From Litorihabitans aurantiacus (GTDB lineage: Bacteria; Actinomycetota; Actinomycetes; Actinomycetales; Beutenbergiaceae), in contig NZ_BSUM01000001.1 of assembly GCF_030161595.1 (NCBI RefSeq), positions 2,852,001-2,916,000 of the forward strand: DNA of 64,000 bases. Reading direction: 5' to 3'. The notes beneath the pieces were generated by a model. That model ran no database searches. It was not told the origin of the DNA and was given only the letters and a program-made list of their open reading frames with translations. This document shows, one piece after another, positions 27,701 through 35,561 of this stretch. A program made the position numbers and the translations under genes. Every line of letters starts with the position of its first letter. Position 1 is the first letter of the stretch.

Positions 27701-27851
27701 GGGTGCGCTCACGGCCGGTCTCACCGCGGCGGGGGTCCCGACGGCGGCCGCCCTGGCCACGGCGTTCGTCTTCCGTCTCCTCACGTTCTGGGGGCGGGTG
27801 CCGCTCGGCTGGCTCGCGCTCCGCCGCCTGCAGAAGCGCAACCACGTCTGA
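24777..27851 (+). CDS. UPF0104/LPG-synthase-TM protein fused to a degenerate kinase-like domain
   Basis: The 1024-residue protein has a disordered Pro/Ala N-terminus (residues 1-100, with PEPAPG repeats) and a first membrane block of about seven spans (120-310). A Pro/Ser linker follows, then a kinase-like domain (about 475-710) and a second block of about eight spans (725-1015) of the lysylphosphatidylglycerol-synthase/UPF0104 type, ending VPTPGGVGAVEGAL. The kinase-like part has HRDLDDTSIL in place of HRDxxxxN, no clear DFG (VWLTGWVD) and no obvious Lys in the VAIK position, so it is probably a pseudokinase. Catalytic FPG synthetase-type residues are absent because the aminoacyl-transferase domain is missing. 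It may flip or sense lipids. It is followed 19 bp later by a PP2C phosphatase. Confidence 0.8.
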   Translation: MSDRPVPGATGSPEQTGADDEGLVTSDVPGYQRTQRLDRASLEQSDAATGPEPAPGPEPAPGAPPAPGAPPPPEPQETKLQHDTAEIAARLPAPAAPSRPTGRTVEVVDLPVYRLRRPGDLLAAVVTTLGIALVLLLAVFAHATTEGVTEDVRGAIPGTLQSVLLAPVNLLEGVVTFLLPIVIAVERLFRRQVRLVGEAVAAALVAGLATAGAAWLLETVGPDVLVDGVATPAGTTLVPLIAALTAFLTIVAATDRRGLATWTWNLLWITLVLLVLRGGITLPGALASVLLGRTLGLLVRYVTGVLGDRAYGEQLLKALRRAGIDPVSVTRVVDGTPISDARPTLVTTDAPIGYRSETEAATDAVALAQAELDEVAAGEAVEVEEGDGAPSPGRTRPAPAPVSPSSATTSPSTTATWEYTEEERARLHQTAERPAVTGADGAAGRSGAGASPRRPVDGGRPELRTASAVVGEEAGENRIYSVRDADGRVWDVGVLDDDRQVLGVLATFWKALRLRGLQRRTVVSLQASVERASLLNYAAESAGVRTPKLRGIATVQGSAVLVSEHVTGSQTFGDIQTRRLTDRVLDRIWEQVRIAHAAGLAHRDLDDTSILIDGADRVWLTGWVDGEIASPSLARRLDLTHVLALLALRVGSERAMASANRNLNQPQLASIAPILQPVALPERTRADARRNRAVLKEVQELLVRVIPTAADAPPMQLRRFSVRTIVTVTVAVVAVVVLLTSININQMVGFVRDANPWWLAAAFGFGLSTYLGSAMTLKAFSPVTIPLWRTTLVQIAASVVALVAPAGVGPAALNLRYMQKQRLDTPMALATVALVQISQFVTTVLLLIAVALLTGSSGALDQLPSGAVLIGVLVVLAVVGSAMVVPRLRRWVLAKVTPTLKQIWPRLVWVVGQPGRLLAGLVGNVIMTVGYIAAFGLTLYAFDASIPLTTLAIVYLVSNTAGSAVPTPGGVGAVEGALTAGLTAAGVPTAAALATAFVFRLLTFWGRVPLGWLALRRLQKRNHV

Positions 27852-27870
27852 CGCCCTCGCGTGTAGGACA

Positions 27871-29586
27871 ATGACTGCCACCATGAACTCCTTCTCCTTC
27901 GCTGCGCTGACGGACGTCGGTACCGTGCGCACGAACAACGAGGACTCCGCCCTGGCCAGCTGTGAGCTGCTCGCGCTGGCCGACGGCATGGGTGGACACG
28001 CCGCCGGGGAGGTGGCCTCCGCCGTCGTGATGCACGCGCTCAGCCGCCTGCTCGCGCCCGGTGCCGACGTCACGCCGGACGCGGTGACGGCCGCGACGCG
28101 CGAGGCGCGCGACGCGCTGCGCGGCATGTCCGGCGCCGACGCCGAGATGGAGGGGATGGGCACGACGCTGGTGGGGCTCGGCGTCGGGCCCGAGGGTGTG
28201 GTGCTGATGCACGTGGGCGACTCGCGCCTGTACCGGGTGCGGAGGGGCGAGGTCGCGCAGATCACGACCGACCACACCCACGTGCAACGCCTCGTCGACT
28301 CCGGCCGCCTCGCCCCCGGCGACGTGCGCCACCACCCCTACCGCTCGGTCATCCTGCGGTCGATCGACGACACCAGCGACGACCTGCCGGACGTGACCGT
28401 GACGAGCGACGTCGTCGCCGGCGATCGCGTGATGCTGTGCAGCGACGGGCTCTCGGACTACGTGGACCACGAGGCGATCGTCGCCGGGCTCCTGGCGGGG
28501 TCCCCGCTGGACGCGGCGCGGCGCCTGATGCGCGACGCGCTGGACGCCGGCACCCGCGACAACGTGACCGTGATCGTGGCCGACGTGCACGACCCCGACC
28601 TGGAGCAGGACGCCGACTTCGTGCCGGAACCGCCCGTCGTGGTCGGCGCCTCGCTCGGTCAGGCGCAGCTCGAGGGCGGGGCGCTCGGGGTCCTGCTCGA
28701 GGCCTTCCCCGAGGCGGCGACGCTCATCGACACGGTGCCGCGCGCACCCGTGGCGGAGATCGACGAGGACACGCTGCCGCCGCGGGGTGGCGGTGCGGGT
28801 GGCGGTGCGGGTGGCGCGGCCGGGGGCGGAGCTGACGCAGGAGGTGGTGCCGGAGCTGGAGCGGGCACGACCGCCGGTGCCGGTGCCGGCCCGAGGACGA
28901 CCGCCGAGGCCCCGTCCGAGCTCGAGGACACCGATCCGGGCGCGGCCTGGACCGTGACCGCGCCGCCTCCGGCGCACGCGACCGTCGTGGCGGAGCGCGA
29001 GGAGCCGGTTTCCGAGGAGCCTCTTCTGGAGGAGCCCGTTCTGGAGGGCTCGGAGCCCGCGGGCCCGGGGCGCGCGGGCGCGTCGGCCGACGGCGCACCG
29101 GCCCACGAGTTCGAGGTCGCGGGCACCGCCGCCACGAGCACCGCGGCCGCGAGCACCGCCGTCGACACGACGGTCGGACCCGACTGGACCGCGACCCTCC
29201 CGGTGCCCCCGCCCGCACCGGACCCCGCGCACGAGACAGTGCCCGTGCCGCCGCCCGCGCCCGACGCGGACCCGACCCCCGGTCCGCGCTCGGACGACGA
29301 CCTCGAGGCCCTCTTCGGGCCGGGCTCCGACCGCGACGCCCGCGGCCGTCGGACCGAGCACGCCGACGTCCCCGCCGCCCCTGCGCCCGTGGCCGGTGGC
29401 CAGGCGCCCGACGAGGCCGCCGATCGCGACGACCGCACCGGCTCGTCCGCGGCCGAGGCTGCGCCGTCGCCGTCGCCGTCGCCGTCCGTCTCGCACCGAC
29501 CCACGGTGCGGGACGCGGTGTGGCTGGGACTCGTCGTCGTGGCCTTCACGTCGGTGACGCTGTCGGTCTGGCTCACGCAGTCCTGA
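27871..29586 (+). CDS. PP2C-type Ser/Thr phosphatase with long disordered tail and C-terminal anchor
   Basis: The 571-residue protein has an N-terminal PP2C domain (residues 1-250). It carries the metal ligands in TNNEDSAL near 23, LADGMGGHAAGEVAS near 40, VMLCSDGLSDYV near 188 and DNVTVIVAD near 230. A Pro/Ala/Gly/Glu-rich tail of about 290 residues follows, and one membrane span lies near 548-566. It should reverse phosphorylation by Hanks-type kinases; one is encoded 3.4 kb downstream. ATG 27871 is chosen, just after a TAGGAC box; ATG 27883 is possible. The cytoplasmic domain would be tethered by its extreme C-terminus. Confidence 0.88.
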   Translation: MTATMNSFSFAALTDVGTVRTNNEDSALASCELLALADGMGGHAAGEVASAVVMHALSRLLAPGADVTPDAVTAATREARDALRGMSGADAEMEGMGTTLVGLGVGPEGVVLMHVGDSRLYRVRRGEVAQITTDHTHVQRLVDSGRLAPGDVRHHPYRSVILRSIDDTSDDLPDVTVTSDVVAGDRVMLCSDGLSDYVDHEAIVAGLLAGSPLDAARRLMRDALDAGTRDNVTVIVADVHDPDLEQDADFVPEPPVVVGASLGQAQLEGGALGVLLEAFPEAATLIDTVPRAPVAEIDEDTLPPRGGGAGGGAGGAAGGGADAGGGAGAGAGTTAGAGAGPRTTAEAPSELEDTDPGAAWTVTAPPPAHATVVAEREEPVSEEPLLEEPVLEGSEPAGPGRAGASADGAPAHEFEVAGTAATSTAAASTAVDTTVGPDWTATLPVPPPAPDPAHETVPVPPPAPDADPTPGPRSDDDLEALFGPGSDRDARGRRTEHADVPAAPAPVAGGQAPDEAADRDDRTGSSAAEAAPSPSPSPSVSHRPTVRDAVWLGLVVVAFTSVTLSVWLTQS

Positions 29587-29620
29587 GCGCGTGTCGGTGG
29601 GTCGACCTACGATCGAGCGC

Positions 29621-30661
29621 GTGGACACCTTCCCCGCCTACCGGGCCGACGACGACCGCTACTCGACCATGACCTACGCCCGCGCGGGCGCCTCGGGGCT
29701 CAAGCTGCCCCGCATCTCGCTCGGGCTCTGGCACAACTTCGGTGACACCGGGGACCGCCGCACGCAGCGCGACATGCTGCGCGCCGCGTTCGACAACGGG
29801 GTGACGCACTTCGACCTCGCCAACAACTACGGACCGCCCTACGGTGCGGCCGAGGAGAGCTTCGGTCGGCACTTCGCGGCGGACTGGCGGCCCTACCGCG
29901 ACGAGCTGCTGATCTCCTCCAAGGCCGGGTACGACATGTGGCCCGGCCCGTACGGGGACGGCGGTTCGCGCAAGTACCTCGTGGCGTCCCTGGACCAGTC
30001 GCTGCAGCGCATGGGCCTGGACTACGTCGACGTGTTCTACTCCCACCGCCGCGACCCCGAGACGCCGCTCGAGGAGACGATGGGCGCGCTCGACTCGATC
30101 GTGCGCGCGGGCAAGGCCCTGTACGTCGGCATCTCGAGCTACAACGCGGCCGACACCCTGCGGGCAGCCGAGATCCTGCGCGAGCTCGGCACCCCGCTGA
30201 CGCTGCACCAGCCCCGCTACTCGATGCTGGACCGCTGGATCGAGGAGCCGGGTGCGAACGGGAGCGACGACGATCGCAGCCTCCTGGAGGTGCTGGACGC
30301 GACCGGCGTCGGCTCGATCGTGTTCTCGCCGCTCGAGCAGGGGCTGCTGACCTCGCGCTACCTCGACGGGATTCCCGAGGACTCCCGCGCGGGCAGCGAC
30401 AAGCGGTACCTCACGAGCGACAACCTCACGCCCGACCGGCTGGCGAAGGTGCGCGCGCTCGCGCCGATCGCGGAGGGCCGCGGGCAGACGATCGCGCAGC
30501 TCGCGCTGTCCTGGGTGCTGCGCGGTGGCCGGGTGACGTCCGCGATCGTGGGGGCGTCGTCGGTCGAGCAGCTGCTCGGGACGGTGGCCGCCGGGTCCGC
30601 GCCGGACCTGACGGCGGAGGAGATCGCCGCCGTCGACGAGGCGCTGACCGCGACGGCCTGA
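29621..30661 (+). CDS. Aldo/keto reductase (YghZ/glyceraldehyde-3-phosphate reductase-like)
   Basis: The 346-residue TIM-barrel oxidoreductase has the family features FDLANNYGPPYGAAEESFG with the catalytic Tyr, LLISSKAGYDMWPGPYGDGG with the catalytic Lys, and YVDVFYSHRRD with the His. The extended GPYGDGGSRK loop marks the YghZ/Kv-beta-like subgroup. GTG 29621 is preferred because a TACGAT -10 box lies at 29607-29612, which fits a leaderless transcript; the frame is open to 29591. It uses NADPH; the natural substrate is uncertain. It is the first of three AKRs in the window. Confidence 0.88.
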   Translation: MDTFPAYRADDDRYSTMTYARAGASGLKLPRISLGLWHNFGDTGDRRTQRDMLRAAFDNGVTHFDLANNYGPPYGAAEESFGRHFAADWRPYRDELLISSKAGYDMWPGPYGDGGSRKYLVASLDQSLQRMGLDYVDVFYSHRRDPETPLEETMGALDSIVRAGKALYVGISSYNAADTLRAAEILRELGTPLTLHQPRYSMLDRWIEEPGANGSDDDRSLLEVLDATGVGSIVFSPLEQGLLTSRYLDGIPEDSRAGSDKRYLTSDNLTPDRLAKVRALAPIAEGRGQTIAQLALSWVLRGGRVTSAIVGASSVEQLLGTVAAGSAPDLTAEEIAAVDEALTATA

Positions 30662-30786
30662 CGCCGGGTCTGGCGCGGCGCGCCGCGGGCCTGGGGCCGG
30701 CGCGGGCCCTGGGGCCGGCACAGGCACTGGGGCCAGCCAGGGCACTGGGGCCGGCACAGGCGCCAAGTCGCGCGCCGCCGCCGCTC

Positions 30787-30837
30787 AGAACGCCGGGTGC
30801 TGCTCGAGCTGGCTGCTCGAGCAGCACCCGGCGTTCT
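30787..30837. terminator. Perfect 23-bp stem-loop of the GAGAAyGC family
   Basis: Arms 30787-30809 (starting AGAACGCCGGGTGCTGC) and 30815-30837 pair perfectly around the loop TGGCT. It lies 126 bp after the aldo/keto reductase stop. The outer GAGAACGC-like and inner TGCTGCTCG elements recur at 33029 and 33101. Confidence 0.75.
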
Positions 30838-30943
30838 CGCTGTAGCGCCACCGCCGGCCGCCACCGCCACCGCCGTTCGGGCCGCCGCCGCCACCGGCAC
30901 CGGCACCGGCACCGGCACCGGCACCGGCACCGGCACCGGCACC

Positions 30944-31068
30944 GAGAATGCGCCTGGCCGCTCAAAGCGCCCGATTCAGCAGCGAGGAGCATTCTCGGCA
31001 TCACCGTCCGTCATCGAGAATGCGCCTGGCTGCTCGCAGTCGCCGTTTCAGCAGCCAGGCGCATTCTC
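30944..31068. repeat. Two GAGAATGC stem-loops
   Basis: The first (30944-30996) pairs GAGAATGC with GCATTCTC and has three mismatches inside. The second (31016-31068) has perfect 19-bp arms GAGAATGCGCCTGGCTGCT and its complement around a 15-base loop. They sit upstream of the kinase gene and resemble the stem-loops beyond it. Confidence 0.65.
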
Positions 31069-31260
31069 AGCCGGCGGGCTCGAGGGCGGGCGTCGAGCGA
31101 CAGGCAGGCGGGCCGGCGGGCGGGCCGGCGGGCGGGCGGGCGGGCCGGCGGGCCAGCGGGCTAGCGGGCCAGCGGGCTGGCCAGCAGGCGAGCGGGCCAG
31201 CGGGCCAGCGGGCGGCGTGCGAGCGGGCGGCCACCCCGGGGCGGGCGCTAGCGTGGCGGC

Positions 31261-33006
31261 ATGCCCCCCGAGATCCCCGGTGTCGATGTCGGCGCGATCA
31301 TCGGGCGAGGCGGCAACGCCGTCGTGCACGCGGGGGTGCAGCGCGCGGTGCAGCGGCCGGTCGCGGTCAAGATCGACACCCGGGCGGTCACCGACGAGCG
31401 CGACCGCCGACGGTTCGCGCGCGAGGCGACGGCCGCCGGACGCATCTCGAGCCACCCGCACGTCGTCTCGCTGATCGACGCCGGCACCACCGCCGACCAC
31501 CACCCCTACCTCGTCATGGAGCTGTGCGAGGGCGGGTCGCTCGCGGACGTCATCCGGCGCGAGGGCCCGCTGCCGGTGGTCGACGCGCTCGACATCGGCA
31601 TCGCCGTCACCGGTGCGCTCGCCGCGGCGCACGAGGCTGGAATCCTGCACCGCGACGTCAAGCCCGGCAACGTCCTCATCGACGCGTTCGGCACGCCCCG
31701 CCTCTCCGACTTCGGACTCGCGGCGCGCGCGGTGGTCGACGACGAGACGTTCTCCGCGACGCTCGAGGCTCTCACCCCCGCCTACGCGCCGCCGGAGGCG
31801 TTCGAGGCCGGGATCCCGACGGCGCGCTCCGACGTCTGGTCGATGGGCGCGACGATCTACGCGATGCTCGTCGGCGGTGCGCCGCGGCGCCGTCCCGACG
31901 GCGGGTCGCTCTCGCTCAGCGAGCTCGTCGCAGCGCTCCCCGCGCGGCTGCCGCTGCCGGAGGCCGAGGGCGCCGCCGCCGTCATGGAGGTGCTCTGGCG
32001 CGCGACCGCCTACGACGCCGCGCGCCGTCACCCCTCCGCCGCTGACCTGCGCGAGGACCTGCGCCGAGTGCGGAACCGGCTCGGGCCGGCGACCGGTCAC
32101 GTCGGCGGGCCGGAGGTGACGGTCGTGATGGGGCCGCCGACGCTGGCACCGGCTGCGACCGGCTCGGTGGCCACGGCCGGCGGGATGGCCCGGGCGGGTG
32201 CGGGTGCGGCGACGCGGACCGGTGTCGATCCGGCCGCGGAACCTGGCGGCGGCTCGGGCGGTGGCCCGACGGCGGGCAGTGATTCGCGAGGCGCCGCACC
32301 GGCCGGCAGCCCACCTGACGCCGCCGGGCGCTCGTGGCCCCGCCGACGGCGCTGGCTCCCGGTCGCCCTGACGGTCGCGGCGCTGGTCGTGGGCGGCGCG
32401 GCTGGATCGGTCGCGACCCGGGCGGGCATCACGACGGCGACGGAGTCCGGGAGCGGTGCGAACGACGAGCCCGTGCCGGGCACCGCCGGCACAGGTGGCG
32501 CCGAGGACACCGAGGGACGCGACGGCGCCGGCTCCGACGACGCGACGGGGACGGGCGGCGGCGACGGAACGGACGGCGGTGTCTCGGGCACCGACCCGGG
32601 CGGGACCGGTGCGACGCCGTCGGGCTCCGGGAACGAGACCGGATCCGCGGCACCCGCGCTCCCGGAGGACGAGTGCTGGGGCGGCATCGTCTCGATCAGC
32701 GGCAACGTCACCGCGAGCCCCACCTCGTGCGCGCAGCCGCACGCGTGGGAGAGCTACGCCGTCGGCAGCCTGGACGAGGGCGCGGCGTCCGCGCGGTCGG
32801 ACGACGTCGCCGCCGACCCGCAGGTGCTCGCCACCTGCACGCCCGACGCGCTCGAGACCTACCTGGGCCGCGCCGTCGACCCGGCGAGCGTGCGGCTCGA
32901 GGTGATCCCGCCGTCGGAGGCCGCGTTCCTCGCGGGTGAACGGGGCTTCGCGTGCGTCGTCGCCCCAACCGACGGCGGCGACCTCACGGCGTCGATGCGC
33001 GGCTGA
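31261..33006 (+). CDS. Membrane Ser/Thr protein kinase with septum-formation-like sensor domain
   Basis: The 581-residue protein has an N-terminal Hanks-type kinase domain (residues 8-275). It shows a Gly-rich loop GRGGNAVVHAG, the catalytic lysine in VAVKID, the catalytic loop HRDVKPGN near 130, DFGLA near 150 and PPEAF. A Pro/Gly-rich linker, one membrane span near 362-384 and a low-complexity stalk follow. The extracellular C-terminal domain (about 470-581) has paired cysteines (DECWGGI, TSCAQPHAWE, LATCTPD, FACVV) that resemble the septum-formation family (PF13845). It probably senses an envelope signal. The PP2C enzyme at 27.9 kb is a plausible antagonist. Confidence 0.88.
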   Translation: MPPEIPGVDVGAIIGRGGNAVVHAGVQRAVQRPVAVKIDTRAVTDERDRRRFAREATAAGRISSHPHVVSLIDAGTTADHHPYLVMELCEGGSLADVIRREGPLPVVDALDIGIAVTGALAAAHEAGILHRDVKPGNVLIDAFGTPRLSDFGLAARAVVDDETFSATLEALTPAYAPPEAFEAGIPTARSDVWSMGATIYAMLVGGAPRRRPDGGSLSLSELVAALPARLPLPEAEGAAAVMEVLWRATAYDAARRHPSAADLREDLRRVRNRLGPATGHVGGPEVTVVMGPPTLAPAATGSVATAGGMARAGAGAATRTGVDPAAEPGGGSGGGPTAGSDSRGAAPAGSPPDAAGRSWPRRRRWLPVALTVAALVVGGAAGSVATRAGITTATESGSGANDEPVPGTAGTGGAEDTEGRDGAGSDDATGTGGGDGTDGGVSGTDPGGTGATPSGSGNETGSAAPALPEDECWGGIVSISGNVTASPTSCAQPHAWESYAVGSLDEGAASARSDDVAADPQVLATCTPDALETYLGRAVDPASVRLEVIPPSEAAFLAGERGFACVVAPTDGGDLTASMRG

Positions 33007-33028
33007 CCCCCACCTCGCACCCGTTCAC

Positions 33029-33155
33029 CGAGAACGCCTGGTGCTGCTCGGCCGGCGCCTCCGAGCAGCACCCGCCGTTCTCGGCCGATCACCTCAGCGT
33101 CGAGAACGCTCCTCGCTGCTCCTGGCGACTCGACGAGCAGCACCCGCCGTTCTCG
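33029..33155. terminator. Two tandem GAGAACGC stem-loops downstream of the kinase
   Basis: Stem-loop 33029-33083 pairs a 23-base arm beginning CGAGAACG with CCGAGCAGCACCCGCCGTTC; two positions differ. Stem-loop 33101-33155 has the same outer bases and inner GAGCAGCAC. They begin 23 bp after the kinase stop codon and probably end its transcript. Confidence 0.65.
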
Positions 33156-33194
33156 ACAGGGAGCGGGTGGGGCGGGCGCGCCTCGCCTCCCGCA

Positions 33195-33512
33195 GCGGCC
33201 CCCTCGCTCACGACGGCACCTCCCTCGCCTACGACGGCGGTCCGCATCGCGGACACCCGGCTGGCGCCCCTCGCTGGGGGCGGCTGGGGCCTCGCTCACA
33301 GCGGCTGGTGGTGGCGTCGACCGCCCACTCTCCCGCTCCCGACCCCCTGACCTGCGCAAATGCGGACCGTCAGCCAACGGCGTCGCCACTAGCCGCTGTG
33401 CGCGAGGACCCAGCCGCCCTCAGCGAGGGGTGCCGGGCGTCCGCGCGCGGGCGTCCGAGGTGCGGACTGCCGTCGTGGGCGAGGGCGTCGCCGTCGTGGG
33501 CGAGGGGCGCAG
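33195..33512. repeat. About 320-bp imperfect inverted repeat between convergent genes
   Basis: The left arm (about 33195-33307) and right arm (about 33391-33512) are complementary over roughly 110 bp with a few mismatches and one 12-base gap. Each arm contains a tandem CTCGCyCACGACGGC unit, CCCCTCGCTG/CAGCGAGGGG and CACAGCGGCT/AGCCGCTGTG. It fills the gene-free stretch between the kinase terminators and the ABC exporter. No open frame is credible in it. Confidence 0.7.
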
Positions 33513-33531
33513 CACGGATGGCGCACCCGCG

Positions 33532-35505
33532 TCAGGCGACGAGCGCGCCCGACGGCGTGGGCACGTCGACGCGCGCGCCGACATCAGCGCCGGCGTCGGC
33601 CGCGACCCCAGCCCCGGCCCCGGCCCCGGCGTCACGCCACAGCCGCGCGTACGCGCCGTCCGCCGCCAGCAGCTGCGCGTGCGTACCCTGCTCGAGCACA
33701 CGCCCGCCGTCGAGCACGGCGATGACGTCGGCGTCCCGCACGGTCGAGAGGCGGTGCGCGATCGTGATGGTCGTGCGCCCGCGCGCGACGGCGTCGAGCG
33801 CCTCCTGCACCGCACGCTCGGTCGTGTTGTCGAGCGCCGAGGTCGCCTCGTCGAGCACGAGCACGCGCGGGTCGCGCAGCAGCGTCCGCGCAATCGCGAC
33901 GCGCTGGCGCTCCCCGCCGGAGAAGCGGTGACCGCGCGCGCCGACCAGGGTCTCGTAGCCGTCGGGGAGCGCCGTCACGACGTCGTGCAGCCGCGCCGCA
34001 CGCGCCGCCGCCTCGATCTCGGCGTCGGTCGCGTCCGGCCGAGCAGCGCGCAGGTTGTCGGCCACGCTCGCGTGCAGCAGGTAGGACTCCTGCGAGACGA
34101 CGCCGACGGCGGCCGCGAGGTCGGCGAGCGCGAAGTCACGCACGTCCACGCCGTCGATCCGCACCGCCCCGGTGGTGACGTCGTGCAGGCGCGGCACGAG
34201 CGAGGACAGGGTCGTCTTGCCCGAACCGGTCGCCCCGACCAGCGCCAGGTGCCCACCCGCCGGCACGCTCAGGGAGACGTGCGAGACGGCGTCGCGATCG
34301 GCACCGGGGTAGCGGAAGGTGACGTCGTCGAACGTGACGGCGCCCGAGACGTCCGTGAACGGGACGGGATCGGCCGGGTCGTCGATGAGCACCGGGAGGT
34401 CGAGGTGCTCGAACAGCCGCGAGAACAGGGCGGTCGAGGCGGTGAGCTGGACGCCGACGTCGAGCAGCCCCGTGAGCGGCCGGAACAGCCCGCCCTGCAG
34501 CGCGGTGAACGCCACGAGCGTGCCGATCGTCATGCCGCCGGAGGTCACCGGGAACCCGGCCGCGAGGTAGAGGACCGCGGGCATGGCGGCGAAGATGACC
34601 GTCATCGTGGCCATGCGCCAGCGGCCGGCGAGCTGCGCGGCGACCTCGAGCCCGAGCATCCCGCGCGAGGAGGTCGTGAACCGCTCGGCGAGCGCGGGGC
34701 CGCTGCCGAGCGTCTTGGCGAGGGTCACGCCGCTGACCGAGAGCGACTCGTCGATCTGACCGTGCAGGTCCGCGAGCGCCGCCTGGCGCCGCGCCGTGAC
34801 GTCGCGACGCATCACCGCGACTTTGCGGCTGATCCAGATCGCGGGCGGGATCACGACGAGCGAGAGGAGGGTGAGGCGCCAGCTCAGCGCGAGCATCGCG
34901 ACCAGCGTGCCCACGACAGTGGTGACGTTCGCGGCGGCCGACGTCGCCGAGCTGGTGACGACGTTCTGCACGCCCGCGATGTCGTTCGTCAGGCGCGAGG
35001 TCACCTCGCCGGCGCGCGTGCGGGTGAAGAAGCCGAGGTCCTGGCGCTGCAGGTGCGCGAACAGCTGCGTGCGCAGCCGGTGCATGATCCGCTGGCCAAC
35101 GCCGGTCGCGAGCCACGTCTGCAGCACGCCGATGACGGCGGTCGCCGCGGCCACGGCGATGAGCGCGACGACGCAGCGCACCAGGAGCGCGACGTCCTGG
35201 CGCGGGAGAGCGTGGTCGATGATCTCGCGGGTGAGGAACGGCGTCGCCAGGCCGATCGCCGAGGAGGCGACGATCAGGGCGACGACGACGGCGAGGCGCC
35301 CCGTGTAGGGCGCGAACAGTCCGCCGATGCGGCGGTAGGAGACGGGGTGCGCGGCGAGCTGCGCGACGTCGGCGGGGTCACGGCGGGCGGGTTCACCGCG
35401 GCCGCGGTGGGGGGCGGGCGTCGGGGCGCCGCCGGGACGGCCGGTGCGGGCGTCGGGGTTCGGGGTGGGGTGTGCGGTGATGGTGGGCTCCTCTCGTCCG
35501 GACAC
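33532..35505 (-). CDS. ABC exporter, fused membrane and ATPase domains
   Basis: This 657-residue half-transporter has a six-span membrane domain (residues 55-345) followed by an ATPase domain with Walker A GATGSGKTTLSSL near 420, Q-loop VVSQESYLLH, signature FSGGERQRVAIAR near 515, Walker B VLVLDEATSALD and the switch His in IAHRLST. It resembles multidrug/lipid A exporters that work as dimers. The C-terminal 30 residues are an Ala/Gly-Asp repeat. GTG 35505 is the only start. It is divergent from a MarR gene, and a perfect palindrome lies 10 bp before its start, so MarR control is likely. Confidence 0.92.
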   Translation of the reverse strand: MSGREEPTITAHPTPNPDARTGRPGGAPTPAPHRGRGEPARRDPADVAQLAAHPVSYRRIGGLFAPYTGRLAVVVALIVASSAIGLATPFLTREIIDHALPRQDVALLVRCVVALIAVAAATAVIGVLQTWLATGVGQRIMHRLRTQLFAHLQRQDLGFFTRTRAGEVTSRLTNDIAGVQNVVTSSATSAAANVTTVVGTLVAMLALSWRLTLLSLVVIPPAIWISRKVAVMRRDVTARRQAALADLHGQIDESLSVSGVTLAKTLGSGPALAERFTTSSRGMLGLEVAAQLAGRWRMATMTVIFAAMPAVLYLAAGFPVTSGGMTIGTLVAFTALQGGLFRPLTGLLDVGVQLTASTALFSRLFEHLDLPVLIDDPADPVPFTDVSGAVTFDDVTFRYPGADRDAVSHVSLSVPAGGHLALVGATGSGKTTLSSLVPRLHDVTTGAVRIDGVDVRDFALADLAAAVGVVSQESYLLHASVADNLRAARPDATDAEIEAAARAARLHDVVTALPDGYETLVGARGHRFSGGERQRVAIARTLLRDPRVLVLDEATSALDNTTERAVQEALDAVARGRTTITIAHRLSTVRDADVIAVLDGGRVLEQGTHAQLLAADGAYARLWRDAGAGAGAGVAADAGADVGARVDVPTPSGALVA

Positions 35506-35514
35506 ATGCTGAGG

Positions 35515-35533
35515 CTACCTCACGATGAGGTAG
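35515..35533. promoter_or_regulatory. MarR-type operator
   Basis: The palindrome CTACCTCA-CGA-TGAGGTAG has perfect 8-bp arms. It lies in the 56-bp gap between the divergent ABC exporter and MarR genes. The size and place fit a MarR dimer site that controls both directions. Confidence 0.75.
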
Positions 35534-35561
35534 TTCCGCTATCACCGGTAGTGTGGGCCGC

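Larger units (their letters stand above)
30662..31260. repeat. 599-bp gene-free stretch built of repeats
   Basis: From left to right it holds an 18-20 bp minisatellite based on GGCACTGGGGCCGGC (30700-30775), a perfect 23-bp stem-loop (30787-30837), a GGCACC microsatellite of eight units (30896-30943), and two stem-loops that begin GAGAATGC (30944-30996, 31016-31068). A degenerate GGGCCAGC/GGGCGGGCC tract runs from about 31080 to 31225. No open frame with normal codon use was seen. The kinase promoter must lie in the last 40 bp, around GGGGCGGGCGCTAGCGT. Confidence 0.75.

Noticed and set aside
23871..28277. A 1468-codon open frame on the minus strand
   Set aside because: It is a shadow of the CPBP, UPF0104 and PP2C genes. 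Its translation is a His/Arg/Asp-rich low-complexity text with no domain, as expected from the antisense of GC-rich codons.
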